Assembly (NCBI GenBank): GCA_947631155.1
Contig: CANRKG010000004.1
Location: 1 to 64,000 of the forward strand
Direction: 5' to 3'
Source of the DNA: an uncultured Bacilli bacterium
GTDB taxonomy: Bacteria; Bacillota_I; Bacilli_A; RF39; UBA660
DNA: 64,000 bases
Part shown: positions 1 to 10,060 of the stretch, piece by piece
Layout of the letters: every line of letters begins with the position of its first letter
Numbering within the stretch: position 1 is the stretch's first letter
Notes under the pieces: generated by a model
What the model saw: the letters and a program-made list of their open reading frames with translations, nothing else
Told to the model about the DNA's origin: nothing
Database searches by the model: none
Translations under genes and position numbers: made by a program

Positions 1-2
1 AT

Positions 3-2213
3 ACAAATTTGGGAATTGTAGCTCCAGGATTTCAATATGCATATGCAGGAGTTCCAGCTGAATATTCAACAAATATTGATTTAAATCAAAATAAAACCGA
101 TGTAAATACAGTTTATCATATTGATATGGAAAATAATGAAATTGTACCATTGTCGGGGAAAGATATTAACAATACATTTCACAAAGTTACAAAGGAAGAA
201 AAAGAAACATTATGGAATATTTCAGAAAAAATTATATCTAATGGAGATTGTAAAAATGCATACCAAGGACAATACTTAATTTTTTCTTGCGATAATTTAG
301 ATGAATATTTTGCAAAATATAATTTAGAAAATCCTTCAGCTAGAATATCATTAGCACAATATTATAATAGATTTGATATAGTAAAGAGAGAATTTTCTAA
401 GATTCAATTATCTGATTATCAAAGAAATAAACTTGAAGAAATAAAAACAAATAATGGTGAATGGTATGAAACTTTAAATATTGAAATACTAGATCCAAAG
501 TATTCATTTTTAGACAAGTATTTAGATTTTTTAGTGACTGATGTCAATGCTCAACAATTATTATTGAGTTTAAATGAAGAAGAACTATCACTATTTCAAA
601 AAATGTTTGAAAGATTAGATAATGAAACTAGTCAACCTATTAAATATATTGATACAATATTAACATATATTGGTAATTTTAGAGTAGGTAACGTGGGATT
701 GCTTAAGTATGTCTCTAGACATGATCAGTTTAGTAAGTTGGCTAAATTATTTCAAAATTCTACAATTACAGATAAGGATTTAGATTTATTAATCTATATT
801 TTTTCTCAAGGCAAACCAATTAATATTGATAGTATTGAACAATTAAGAAATTTAGATAATGTAATGTTAAATAATTTAAATAATTCAATAGATGAAATAA
901 AAAATAAAGATAGTTTTACTGAAGAAGATTTGGAAAATGTAAAATCAATATTATTGCAAAGAAGCTATGGTTATGGGTTTGATTTGAATGAATGTCGAGA
1001 ATATATACAACAGTATAATTTAGATGGAATAGATGTTAATAATTATAATGAAAATTATCGTTCTATGTATAATAGTATATTAAATATAGTAAATGAAACA
1101 GATATAAATAAATTATTTAAAATATATGAATTAATAAATAACGATTCATCCTTTGAAATAGATTACTTGACATCAATATTATTTGAAACAGGTATGAATG
1201 ATATATATTTAAAATATCTAAATGAAAAAACGTTTAAATGTACAGGCAATAATTACAGAATAAAAGATGGAGTAAAAATATATGATGCTGGAACGGACTT
1301 TAATATTATTTTAACATCTGTAGGATCTTATGGAAACTTAGAATCAGAATCTATATCTAATTGGTTTGAACTTTGGAATAACAATCTTATTCGTTCGCAT
1401 TGCAGTTGTTGTAGTTTAATTGCAAACAATAATTTATCAACTGCAAATATATATAATTATTGCATGGGATTTGCTAATTTTTATGAAGGTATGTTTTTAA
1501 ATTCTTCTTTAATGGATATAAATTCTACTCCTTCTAGTAAAAATTTGAATCCATTGAAGGAACTACTTGCTACAATTAAAAATTGGGCTTCGTTTATTGA
1601 TAATACTAGAACTACATATAATGAAGTATTATTTGAAAGAAGAGATTTAGCACCAAATAAAAAGTATTATAAAAAAAATCCGGATTATATAGTGTTATTT
1701 AAAGAATTTGAAGATACAGTAAGTCAAGAAGATTTAGATGAAAAAACGCAGAAATTATTAAAACATGAAAAACAAATTAGCGAAAATTCAATTAAAGCAG
1801 CTAAGGATTTTAATGTGCCTATTGTTGAAATTAATAGAGAAACATGTGCTAAATCAGAATCTAAAAAAATTGATAATATGGTTGATGAATTTTACAAAAC
1901 ACATAATATAGATTTATTAACTAGAATTGTAGTAGATTATGAAAATAATAGAATGGGACTTAGAAATCCACATGAGTATTTAAGAAATAAGTATTTTCCA
2001 AAGCAAAAAATTAATAAAATCCTTAGCGATTTAATTATTCATATAAATAATATTGATGATATTAACTTAAAAAATAATATTAAAAATCATTTAGAAAGTG
2101 TTATTAAAGAAGAACAGGAAAAATTTAGTCATAATGAAGGAAAAAGAACTCATAATCAGGAAGCTGGTATTGATTTTGATAAAATATTAGAATTATTAAA
2201 TAATTATAATTAA
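3..2213 (+). CDS. Hypothetical large protein, 5' end probably outside the window (frame open to the window edge)
   Basis: 734-aa ORF; frame is open upstream of the listed TTG (aca aat ttg gga), so it probably starts before base 1; no family recognised with confidence. Confidence 0.7.
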   Translation, partial: TNLGIVAPGFQYAYAGVPAEYSTNIDLNQNKTDVNTVYHIDMENNEIVPLSGKDINNTFHKVTKEEKETLWNISEKIISNGDCKNAYQGQYLIFSCDNLDEYFAKYNLENPSARISLAQYYNRFDIVKREFSKIQLSDYQRNKLEEIKTNNGEWYETLNIEILDPKYSFLDKYLDFLVTDVNAQQLLLSLNEEELSLFQKMFERLDNETSQPIKYIDTILTYIGNFRVGNVGLLKYVSRHDQFSKLAKLFQNSTITDKDLDLLIYIFSQGKPINIDSIEQLRNLDNVMLNNLNNSIDEIKNKDSFTEEDLENVKSILLQRSYGYGFDLNECREYIQQYNLDGIDVNNYNENYRSMYNSILNIVNETDINKLFKIYELINNDSSFEIDYLTSILFETGMNDIYLKYLNEKTFKCTGNNYRIKDGVKIYDAGTDFNIILTSVGSYGNLESESISNWFELWNNNLIRSHCSCCSLIANNNLSTANIYNYCMGFANFYEGMFLNSSLMDINSTPSSKNLNPLKELLATIKNWASFIDNTRTTYNEVLFERRDLAPNKKYYKKNPDYIVLFKEFEDTVSQEDLDEKTQKLLKHEKQISENSIKAAKDFNVPIVEINRETCAKSESKKIDNMVDEFYKTHNIDLLTRIVVDYENNRMGLRNPHEYLRNKYFPKQKINKILSDLIIHINNIDDINLKNNIKNHLESVIKEEQEKFSHNEGKRTHNQEAGIDFDKILELLNNYN

Positions 2214-2235
2214 AATAAATAGGTGGTGATAAATA

Positions 2236-2883
2236 ATGAGGACAGAAAAGGAAAGAGAAACTATATTAAAAAATTATAGAACTAGTTTATTAATTAATAG
2301 TTTTTATAGTGAACCCAAATATATAAAAATTGGGACCGACGAAACAATAAAATATAGAGATAAAAAAAATAGTATTAATGAATTATATAAAACAGCTAGC
2401 GGGAATTTTAATGAAGAAAATATAGATGAATTTTATTTTTGTTCTGAAGATCAAGCCTTTGCTTTGTTATTATATGGTAATACTATATATGATGTAAATA
2501 TTCCTAAAGATTCCAAAATGGTAAAATTGATTAACAAATATACAGATTCAGAGATATTAAAAAGTGATAAAGTAACTCTTAGTAATCCTAGACAAATTAC
2601 AGATGAAATTGCTATGGATTTATATTTAAAATCAAATTTAAAAAATATGTCTTATTATAAATCGCTTGCCAATTTAGTAGTATGTGGTTATAGAAATACA
2701 TGTTTTAAATTAATTAGTGACAGGATTAATATAGAAAATGTAGATACTGTATTGGAATTGTTTGATAGTTTTATTAGTGGTAATTTAAAAAAAGGCCTAG
2801 CTGATGATACTTTATATAAAGATGTTATCAATAAACTAAACGAAATTAAAACCAATAGTATAAAATTTTATAAAAGATTTTAA
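2236..2883 (+). CDS. Hypothetical protein, 215 aa
   Basis: ORF with ATG preceded by taggtggtgat SD; directly downstream of the preceding ORF. Confidence 0.7.
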   Translation: MRTEKERETILKNYRTSLLINSFYSEPKYIKIGTDETIKYRDKKNSINELYKTASGNFNEENIDEFYFCSEDQAFALLLYGNTIYDVNIPKDSKMVKLINKYTDSEILKSDKVTLSNPRQITDEIAMDLYLKSNLKNMSYYKSLANLVVCGYRNTCFKLISDRINIENVDTVLELFDSFISGNLKKGLADDTLYKDVINKLNEIKTNSIKFYKRF

Positions 2884-3042
2884 AATTATCAAAATGATGG
2901 TTCAATCACAATTCCAAAGGCCTTGCAACCATATATGTGTGGAAATGACTAACTATAATAAGTCAAGTCATTTTCTTCAAAAATCTAAAAAAGATTTTTG
3001 CTCCACGCCAAAAAAAATTTAAAAAGAGTAATTTTTAAAATT

Positions 3043-4206
3043 TTATTTAAAAGTGATATTTTCAGATTCTAATTTATAAATAATTCTGACAGGTTTTTTA
3101 GCAACATGTGTTAAAGAAACTTTATGAGTTTTGCCTTCAGAATGCTTTTTATAATAGAATTCTGTGAATATAGGTTCATGCATAAAAACATAGTCTGCAG
3201 CATTCATAAGAAAATATCTTAAATGACCAGATCCATGTTTAACCATGTGACCAGTGTGATATTCAGTTCCAGATTGGGATATACTAGGCTCAATACCAGC
3301 AAAAGCAACACATGCATCGGCTGATTTAAATCTAGATAAATCACCAAATTCGGAAATGATACCAACACAAGAAATAATACCAATTCCTTTAATGGATAAA
3401 GTTGGTGGATTAAGTTCTTTGATAATAGACTCAATTTTATCTTCAAGTTTGTTAATTTCAACTTCAATTTGAGAATGAAGAATAAGTAAAGATTCCAATT
3501 CAGTTTCAAATATATCATTTGAAATACCAATAGAATTTTTAGCAAGTTCTTCAAGCTTAATAAAATTAGCAGAAGTGAATTTACCACGAGATACTTTTCT
3601 TATTGAATCAAAACTTTCATATTTTTGATTTTATCAGGAGTTATATATTTATTTAACATATATAAAGACGTTTTAGAAAAATCATTATTAAAGAATGGTT
3701 TAAATTAAGGAAAAATAATATTTAACACATTAGTAATTTGAACTTCATAATAAGAACGTTGTTTAACTAACTTTTCTCTCATCCTAGATAGATATTTTAA
3801 TGAATATTAATGATAAAATTGTTTTGGGTGGGGTTTGTAATCCACAGATACAAGATACTTAGTGATTAGCATGGCATCTTTTTTATCTGTTTTAGTTCTT
3901 CTAAGAGTTTTAGTTTAAATAAATCTTTTAACAAGAGCAGGATTAAATTCCATAAAAGAATAATTGTTCTTTTTCAAGGAAAAGCTTAAGGTTCATCCCA
4001 TAATGACCAGTAGCTTCAAATCCTATCCTTATTTCTTGACTATTATCTAAAGAATTTAATAAATTAAGTAATTGAATAAATCCTTCATTGGTGTTTGTGA
4101 AAGATAAATTTTCTTCAATTACTTCACCTGTTTCAGAACAAATGAAACAATCATGTTTGTATGTTGAAATATCAATACCAACAAAATACATAAAAAACAC
4201 CTCCAA
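3043..4206 (-). pseudogene. IS110-family transposase, decayed (frameshifts and stops)
   Basis: N-terminal MYFVGIDISTYKHDCFI...GFEATGHYG and C-terminal IKGIGIISCVGIISEFGD..FKSADACVAFAGIEPSISQSG..HMVKHGSGHLRYFLMNAA are IS110-like. Between them the reverse strand reads MEFNPALVKRFI*TKTLRRTKTDKKDAMLITKYL...FYH*YSLKYLSRMREKLVKQRS..FP*FKPFFNN, with in-frame TAA codons and at least two frame changes. Confidence 0.88.
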
Positions 4207-4380
4207 TTAGTTTTTAATGCACTGCATGTTTTACACAAGACTTCTATTTATGTATTCACGTAGGATATAAAACGTCAAAGCGTTAACTAACTAATTACCA
4301 ATAAAAATAAAAGCCTGTGGTAGTTGTCATCTCCAACCAGTCAAAGCCGTAATAAAATAGGAACAAATCCACAGTGCTTA
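4207..4380 (-). ncRNA. Candidate IS110 bridge-RNA / structured non-coding end (relic)
   Basis: Non-coding stretch immediately 5' of the IS110 transposase start; stem agcctgtgg (4312-4320) / ccacagtgct (4369-4378) and small hairpin AACGtcaaagCGTT (4271-4284). IS110 elements encode bridge RNA in the non-coding end. Confidence 0.35.
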
Positions 4381-4430
4381 AATATTATATCTCATTTCAG
4401 ATGTAATAAAAAAATATTATAGAAAGGAGA

Positions 4431-4470
4431 ATCTAATATAGTGATTAATAAAAAAATCACATAATTAGAT
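4431..4470. repeat. Imperfect inverted repeat (16-nt arms, 3-nt internal mismatch)
   Basis: atctaatatagtgatt (4431-4446) versus aatcacataattagat (4455-4470). Confidence 0.6.
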
Positions 4471-4511
4471 TATACGAGATAAAATAATATCTATAAAATA
4501 GGATAAAATTT

Positions 4512-5174
4512 ATGACGATTAATATTTGTGATGGTATAGAAATAGAGTATGGTGAAAAATCATTACCATATATTGAAGAAGTAATTACTTATTTTAATGG
4601 TAATTATTTATATGTTATGGATTTTTTTGAACTAAAATCTATTGGAAAACCAGTTAAGATAATATTGAATGATGATTATGAAACTTTTAAAAGACAATTA
4701 GCTAATACGTATTATGATGGTGATATTAGTAAAATCCGTCCTTATTATAATGGTTATGCTGTAAATGAAGCCAATTCTAAGATAGCCATAATTAATTACA
4801 TGTCTTTGCCAGAAAATTATCAAAGTAATTCACTTGAAGATTTGGAAAAAGGTATAATTCATGAATTTAGTCATATTTGTTGTGATGCTATGACTAATTA
4901 TAATTATGATGATACTTATTGGGTATATGAAGGTGTTGCTACTTTTTTAGCGAGACAGTATGAAAATTCAAAATTGACTGCTTCTTTTGAACAAATAAAA
5001 AATGATGAATTTGTAGAATATTCTAATTATCGTTGTTTATTTGATACATTAGTAGATAATTATTCACATGAGGAAGTTCTAGAAACAATTAAAGGTAATC
5101 ATCCTAATGATTTAATCGATAGAATATTTTCTCTTTGTCAGGAAAAAACAAAAAAAGAACATAAAATAGATTAA
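4512..5174 (+). CDS. Putative zincin metallopeptidase-like protein (HEFSH motif), no signal peptide
   Basis: 220 aa; GIIHEFSHICCDAM matches HExxH; downstream YWVYEGVATFLARQY resembles the gluzincin glutamate helix. Confidence 0.6.
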   Translation: MTINICDGIEIEYGEKSLPYIEEVITYFNGNYLYVMDFFELKSIGKPVKIILNDDYETFKRQLANTYYDGDISKIRPYYNGYAVNEANSKIAIINYMSLPENYQSNSLEDLEKGIIHEFSHICCDAMTNYNYDDTYWVYEGVATFLARQYENSKLTASFEQIKNDEFVEYSNYRCLFDTLVDNYSHEEVLETIKGNHPNDLIDRIFSLCQEKTKKEHKID

Positions 5175-5316
5175 CTATCCATATGTTAAAAAGAAGTGTA
5201 TAATAGATTCTTTCATTAATTACAATACTTCTTTTTTGCTTAACATTCATTTACAGACTTAATGAATTAAGTTATAATTTAAATGAAATCGATAAAATGA
5301 ATAATAGTTTGGAGAT

Positions 5317-5853
5317 ATGAAGATGATAAAATTAATAAAACCTTGTAAAAAATATTATAATCAATATAAAGATATGATGGATGAATGGAATATGGAGGGT
5401 TCCAGAATTACTCCATGGCCATTGCATATGAAATATCATACACCAAAATATTTTGATGAAATGATAAAAAGAGTAGAAGAAGTTGAAAAAGGAGAAAATC
5501 TGGATGGAAATGCTTCTTCTACTACATATTGGTTATATGATGATGAAAGAAATTTACTTTTAGGAGCATCAAACTTAAGACATTATTTAACAGAAAAAGG
5601 TTTGAAAACATGGGGTCATATTGGATATGGTATAAGACCGTCTGAAAGAAAAAAAGGTTATGCCACACGATTACTCAAATTGACATTAGAAGAAGCTAAA
5701 GCTAAGAATATAACTAAAGTATTGTTAGGGGCATATACAGGAAATATTGGCTCTTGGAAAGTTATGGAAAAATGTAATGGTAAGTTAGAAAATATAGTAA
5801 TTGAAGATGAAACAGGACTTCCGATAAAAAGGTATTGGATTAATGTTGAATAA
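5317..5853 (+). CDS. GNAT-family N-acetyltransferase
   Basis: HIGYGIRPSERKKGYATRLLKLTLEEAKAKNITKVLLGAYTGNIGSWKVMEK, typical GNAT acetyl-CoA-binding motif. Confidence 0.9.
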   Translation: MKMIKLIKPCKKYYNQYKDMMDEWNMEGSRITPWPLHMKYHTPKYFDEMIKRVEEVEKGENLDGNASSTTYWLYDDERNLLLGASNLRHYLTEKGLKTWGHIGYGIRPSERKKGYATRLLKLTLEEAKAKNITKVLLGAYTGNIGSWKVMEKCNGKLENIVIEDETGLPIKRYWINVE

Positions 5854-5872
5854 TTTTATAGATATATTTTTA

Positions 5873-5901
5873 AAAAGAAGAAATTTATATTGTTTCTTCT
5901 T
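5873..5901. terminator. Bidirectional rho-independent terminator between convergent genes
   Basis: AAAGAAGAAA tttatattg TTTCTTCTTT flanked by A and T tracts between converging CDSs. Confidence 0.6.
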
Positions 5902-7259
5902 TACTTTTTATATTTATTTTTAATCGCATTTTTATAATAGTTGCCTTTTTCTTCAAAATTTTTAAATTTATTATAACTAGCCGCTGCTGGTGATAGTAAA
6001 CAAATATGTTTCTTTTTAGTTTGTTTACTAGCTATATCAATAGCGTCATCAATACTTTCAACTAAATAGATATTTTTATTAGTTCCTTTTTCTTTTAAAA
6101 TGTTACATATTATATGACCTGTATCTGGTAGTCCTATTAAATTAGAGATATTTGACTTTCTCAAAAAATCAATAAATTCTTGATAATCAATATTTCTATT
6201 TAGACCTCCAAATATTAATGTATCAACATTTTGGAGAGCTTTGATACCATTAATAGTAGCTTCTGGTATAGTAGCAATAGAGTCATTATAGTAAGTTATA
6301 TCATTATATGTTCCCACTTTTTCTAATCGATGCTCTAAGGGTGCGAATCGATTGATAGAATTTATGGCTTTTTTAATATCTAAATTTAATATTTTGCATA
6401 TTAATAAAGCTACCATAATATTTTTTAAATTATGAATTCCAATTAAATTTCTCTTTTGATTACCATCATATATTATTTCATCTTTATAATATATTTGATT
6501 ATCCATAATATAAATATTTCCTATTTCATTTACTTTAAAATTATATAGGTGGCTTTTAAAATTACTTAAATTTTGTTCTAAATATTTGTTCTGTCCATCA
6601 TAGATAGCTATATCATTTTTATCTTGGTATCTAATAATGTTCATTTTATCGTGATAATATTTTTGTAAAGTTCCTGTATGATCAATGTGATCCTGATACA
6701 AATTTAAAATTACACCAATGTGAGGACTAGTTTTTATATATTCTAATTGATGAGATGACATTTCAATGACCAAAAGAGATTGATTATTAAATTGTTCTAT
6801 ATAATCAAAAATAGGTCTTCCTATATTACCCAGCAAGAAAACATTTTCATTTTGTTCTTTAATTATAGTATATAGTAAAGAAGAAGTAGTACTTTTACCT
6901 TTAGTACCAGTTATACCAATAATATTTTTTTTATTTATTTCAAGTATTAATTCTAATTGAGAAGTTAGTTTATTTTTTAATTGATTAGTATTTATATTTA
7001 GTAAAGCAATTCCGGGCGTTTTAATAATTAAATCATATTGTTCTAAATTATCCAAATAATGCTCACCAATAACAATATTAACATTTTGATCAATTTTTAA
7101 ATAATCATTATTACTAAGAATATCGTGTTGATCTAAAATAGTTAATTTTTTCGTTTTGAGATACTTTCTTATAAAATGATAGGTTGATTTTCCTTCCTGG
7201 CCAAAACCCAGAATAGAGATATTTTTATCTTTTAGTTTTTCAATTATTTTTTCATACAT
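5901..7259 (-). CDS. murD2: MurD-family ligase, probably UDP-N-acetylmuramoyl-L-alanine--L-glutamate ligase (MurD2-like)
   Basis: Mur ligase motifs GITGTKGKSTTSSLLY, NLYQDHIDHTG, APLEHRLEKVGTYNDITYYNDSIATIPEAT; TKGKS replaces the usual TNGKT; overlaps the MurL-like gene by 8 bp. Confidence 0.75.
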   Translation of the reverse strand: MYEKIIEKLKDKNISILGFGQEGKSTYHFIRKYLKTKKLTILDQHDILSNNDYLKIDQNVNIVIGEHYLDNLEQYDLIIKTPGIALLNINTNQLKNKLTSQLELILEINKKNIIGITGTKGKSTTSSLLYTIIKEQNENVFLLGNIGRPIFDYIEQFNNQSLLVIEMSSHQLEYIKTSPHIGVILNLYQDHIDHTGTLQKYYHDKMNIIRYQDKNDIAIYDGQNKYLEQNLSNFKSHLYNFKVNEIGNIYIMDNQIYYKDEIIYDGNQKRNLIGIHNLKNIMVALLICKILNLDIKKAINSINRFAPLEHRLEKVGTYNDITYYNDSIATIPEATINGIKALQNVDTLIFGGLNRNIDYQEFIDFLRKSNISNLIGLPDTGHIICNILKEKGTNKNIYLVESIDDAIDIASKQTKKKHICLLSPAAASYNKFKNFEEKGNYYKNAIKNKYKK

Positions 7260-8598
7260 TATTAAGCGCCTCTTTAATTATTTTTTCAAATTTTGGTTCT
7301 AAATTGTTAGTTTTATTATACTTGATTTTAAAATTTTCTTTTAAATATAAAGGGTAGTTATCTTTATAATATTTAAGCAAATAAGGTAATTTATCTAATT
7401 TTTGAATTAAAAGACTAACTGCAAATCTTACTTCATTATAAGTTCCTACACATTCAAAAGGTTTAGTGTTAGAGTACCCTAATAGCTCGATAAAAGTGGG
7501 CAGTAGATTTTTGTCTTCATATAAATCTTTACCAAATATATTAATTAATTCATTTTTGTATAAAAATGGACTTAATATAATATAAACAAATAAACATTTA
7601 GGGCATTTACAACACCAATTCCATTTCTCATTTTTACTACCTAAGTTGCAACTTTTAAAGATACTATGGTATTTTTTCATTTTAGAAAAAAGCATTCCTA
7701 TTTGAAATTCAGTTAAAGGTCTTAACAGACTAAAATATTTTATATCAATTTTAAAATACTTTTTAGTATAATTGTTAAAGTCATTTTCAAATTCATAAGT
7801 TTTAGAGTATTGATGATTAATATTAGTATTTAATACAGTACTTTCATTAGCGCTATCTTCATTAGATAGGACTATATATTGTTTATTAGTTAAATATGCA
7901 CATAAATAAGATGTAAAGGCTACTATTGCACTAAATGGGGTATGACCATTTAAAAAGCCTTGTTTATTTAATTCTAATAATTTTTTATCTAATAGTCGGT
8001 TAATGGTTACAGTCTTATTTTGATATTGAGCTACCTTGGCACATTCTATATTAGCTCCCTTTGGATTTATTATGAAACAAGTATTATCTTGTCCTTTTAA
8101 TAATTCTAATGTCACACATGAATCTTTACCTCCACCAACAGGAATTAAGTTTCCTTGTCCTTGGTAGTTTGTTATAAAGTTGATTTTGTTACCTTCTACT
8201 GTAATATTAAATAAATCTTCTTCTTTAATATTTATACCATTGCGGTATAAGAATTCTAACAGACCATTATAATATAATTTCTTAAACCACTTTATTTGTT
8301 CATCATCTAGATAACCAGCCTTAATAATTATGTTAGGGGAACAAGTACATTTTATATAACTTATTAGTTCTACTAAACCAATATTAAAAACCAAGTAGTT
8401 AAAGAAATTTTTATCAATATTGGGATTGCTTAAATTATCCTTGTTTATTATTAATTTAGGAGTAAATGTAACTAATTTTGGTATATCAAAAAAGAATACA
8501 ATTTCATAAGTATTTTCTTTTTCTATTATTTCATATTTTTCATAGATAAAAGTCTTGTATTTATTTCTAAAATCAATAAATTTATTGTAATTATTCAT
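7252..8598 (-). CDS. murL: MurL-like protein: UDP-MurNAc-L-Ala-L-Glu epimerase family (PP-loop/HUP-like)
   Basis: 448 aa; PVGGGKDSCVTLELL PP-loop-like motif, CCKCPKCLFVYIILSPF Cys cluster, KPFECVGTYNEVRFA; overlaps the MurD2-like gene in the same orientation. Confidence 0.7.
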   Translation of the reverse strand: MNNYNKFIDFRNKYKTFIYEKYEIIEKENTYEIVFFFDIPKLVTFTPKLIINKDNLSNPNIDKNFFNYLVFNIGLVELISYIKCTCSPNIIIKAGYLDDEQIKWFKKLYYNGLLEFLYRNGINIKEEDLFNITVEGNKINFITNYQGQGNLIPVGGGKDSCVTLELLKGQDNTCFIINPKGANIECAKVAQYQNKTVTINRLLDKKLLELNKQGFLNGHTPFSAIVAFTSYLCAYLTNKQYIVLSNEDSANESTVLNTNINHQYSKTYEFENDFNNYTKKYFKIDIKYFSLLRPLTEFQIGMLFSKMKKYHSIFKSCNLGSKNEKWNWCCKCPKCLFVYIILSPFLYKNELINIFGKDLYEDKNLLPTFIELLGYSNTKPFECVGTYNEVRFAVSLLIQKLDKLPYLLKYYKDNYPLYLKENFKIKYNKTNNLEPKFEKIIKEALNNV

Positions 8599-8832
8599 TT
8601 TGTATCCTCCTGGGTATAATTATACATTAATTTAATTAAAATATAAATAGATACTGAAAATATATAAACATTTGAAGTTTACATATAAATGTATGTATAA
8701 CAAAGAAAAAAATACATTTAATTTTTAATGAAGTAAAAAATATACTTTAGTATAAATAACAGAAAGGATTATTAAAGTGAATAAAATATAGTAAAAAAGA
8801 CCATTATATAGACAAAGCAAATAGCTTGAAAA

Positions 8833-8861
8833 TTGACAAATTTAATGTTTTATGGTAAAAT
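8833..8861 (+). promoter_or_regulatory. Sigma-A-like promoter of the ankyrin-repeat gene
   Basis: TTGACA (8833-8838) 17-nt spacer TAAAAT (8856-8861). Confidence 0.6.
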
Positions 8862-8894
8862 ATTGAATTGTCACGTGAATAAGAGGTGTTAAAA

Positions 8895-9590
8895 ATGTTT
8901 TATGATGAAGTAAAAGCGATAAAAGCGTGCGAAGATGATCCATCCCTGATTTTCGAAATGATTAAAGAAGGACATATGGATTTAGTTGATAAAATTTTAT
9001 CAATGAAAAAAGTAGATATTAATACTACAGATCAAGCTGGTAATGATATTATTACTAGATTATTAAAAGCAAAAGAATATGCATTAGTATTAAAGTATAT
9101 GAAGAGAAAGGATTGGAATATTAATCATCAAAATTTAGATGGAAATACTTTCGCTCATTACTTAGTATCTATTAATTATGTTTATGTATTAGATATTATT
9201 AAGGCATTAAAAAGAAATAAAGAGTTTATTCCTAATTTAAAAAATAAACAAGGTCAAACTATTTTAGATAAATCAATTAATGAAAGCTATATTTATACTA
9301 CTTTAAAAATATTAGAAGATAGTAGATTTAATATGATAGATATAGTATCATTTAAAAAATTATACGATACGTATATAAAAAATTCCTGCTATGGAAAATA
9401 TTCAAAAGTAAATAATTTAGTTATCATTATTGATAGTTTAAATAAAAAGACAGGTTTATTACCAAAAATGCAAGAATTAGTTAGTAATATTAAAGATAAC
9501 ATGGACATAATCAAAAAAGAAATAATGAAAAATAAATCTAAATATTTAGATGAAATTATAAATGATGTTTTAGTAGAATCTGCTGTCTAA
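8895..9590 (+). CDS. Ankyrin-repeat-like protein
   Basis: NTTDQAGNDIITRLLKAKEYALVLKYM..NINHQNLDGNTFAHYLVSINYVYVLDII..NLKNKQGQTILDKSI; likely ATG at 8895 after gaggtg SD. Confidence 0.7.
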   Translation: MFYDEVKAIKACEDDPSLIFEMIKEGHMDLVDKILSMKKVDINTTDQAGNDIITRLLKAKEYALVLKYMKRKDWNINHQNLDGNTFAHYLVSINYVYVLDIIKALKRNKEFIPNLKNKQGQTILDKSINESYIYTTLKILEDSRFNMIDIVSFKKLYDTYIKNSCYGKYSKVNNLVIIIDSLNKKTGLLPKMQELVSNIKDNMDIIKKEIMKNKSKYLDEIINDVLVESAV

Positions 9591-9662
9591 CATCATTTTT
9601 TTATCTCTTGTATTTTAGTTTAGATAGTATTATAATGTAAAAAAGTTAGAGGAGTTAAGCAT

Positions 9663-10013
9663 ATGAATTTAGAAGTAGAACAAAAATTAAATGATATTAT
9701 ATCTTATATACAAGACTCTTTTGAATATAAAAAATGCATAGAAATTAAGAAAAAAATGGCTAATAATCAAACTATAAATGAATTAGTTGAACAAATTAAG
9801 CAACTACAAAAGCAATTAGTTAGATATAATAATAAAGAAACTAAAGAAGAGTTAAAAAAAACAGAAGAAAAATTAAAAAAAATACCTATCTACCAAGAAT
9901 ATAATAATTATTTAGTAATAGTAAATGAAAAAATAGAATTAATTAAAATGTCTTTAAATGATTATTTTGATAAAAAGTTAAATAACGATATTATGACAAA
10001 AAACACTAATTAG
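9663..10013 (+). CDS. YlbF/YmcA (RicA/RicF) family regulator
   Basis: 116-aa helical protein: EYKKCIEIKKKMANNQTINELVEQIKQLQKQL...PIYQEYNNYLVIVNEKIELIK; lies immediately upstream of cotE, as ymcA does in Bacillus. Confidence 0.75.
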   Translation: MNLEVEQKLNDIISYIQDSFEYKKCIEIKKKMANNQTINELVEQIKQLQKQLVRYNNKETKEELKKTEEKLKKIPIYQEYNNYLVIVNEKIELIKMSLNDYFDKKLNNDIMTKNTN

Positions 10014-10024
10014 TGTTTTTTTTA
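9999..10024 (+). terminator. Rho-independent terminator overlapping the end of the YlbF/YmcA CDS
   Basis: aaaacactaattagtgttttttt. Confidence 0.7.
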
Positions 10025-10060
10025 CTATTTATTGCATAAATTAAATTGAGGAGGAGTAAT

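Noticed and set aside
3219-3587. 122-aa minus-strand ORF
   Set aside because: Alternate frame of the IS110 C-terminal coding region; Leu/Val-rich out-of-frame translation.
10035-10043. CATAAATTA (CATAnnnTA) as a sigma-K-type -10 box for cotE
   Set aside because: The implied transcription start would fall at or within the Shine-Dalgarno (about 10048-10056), leaving no usable leader; very AT-rich context.
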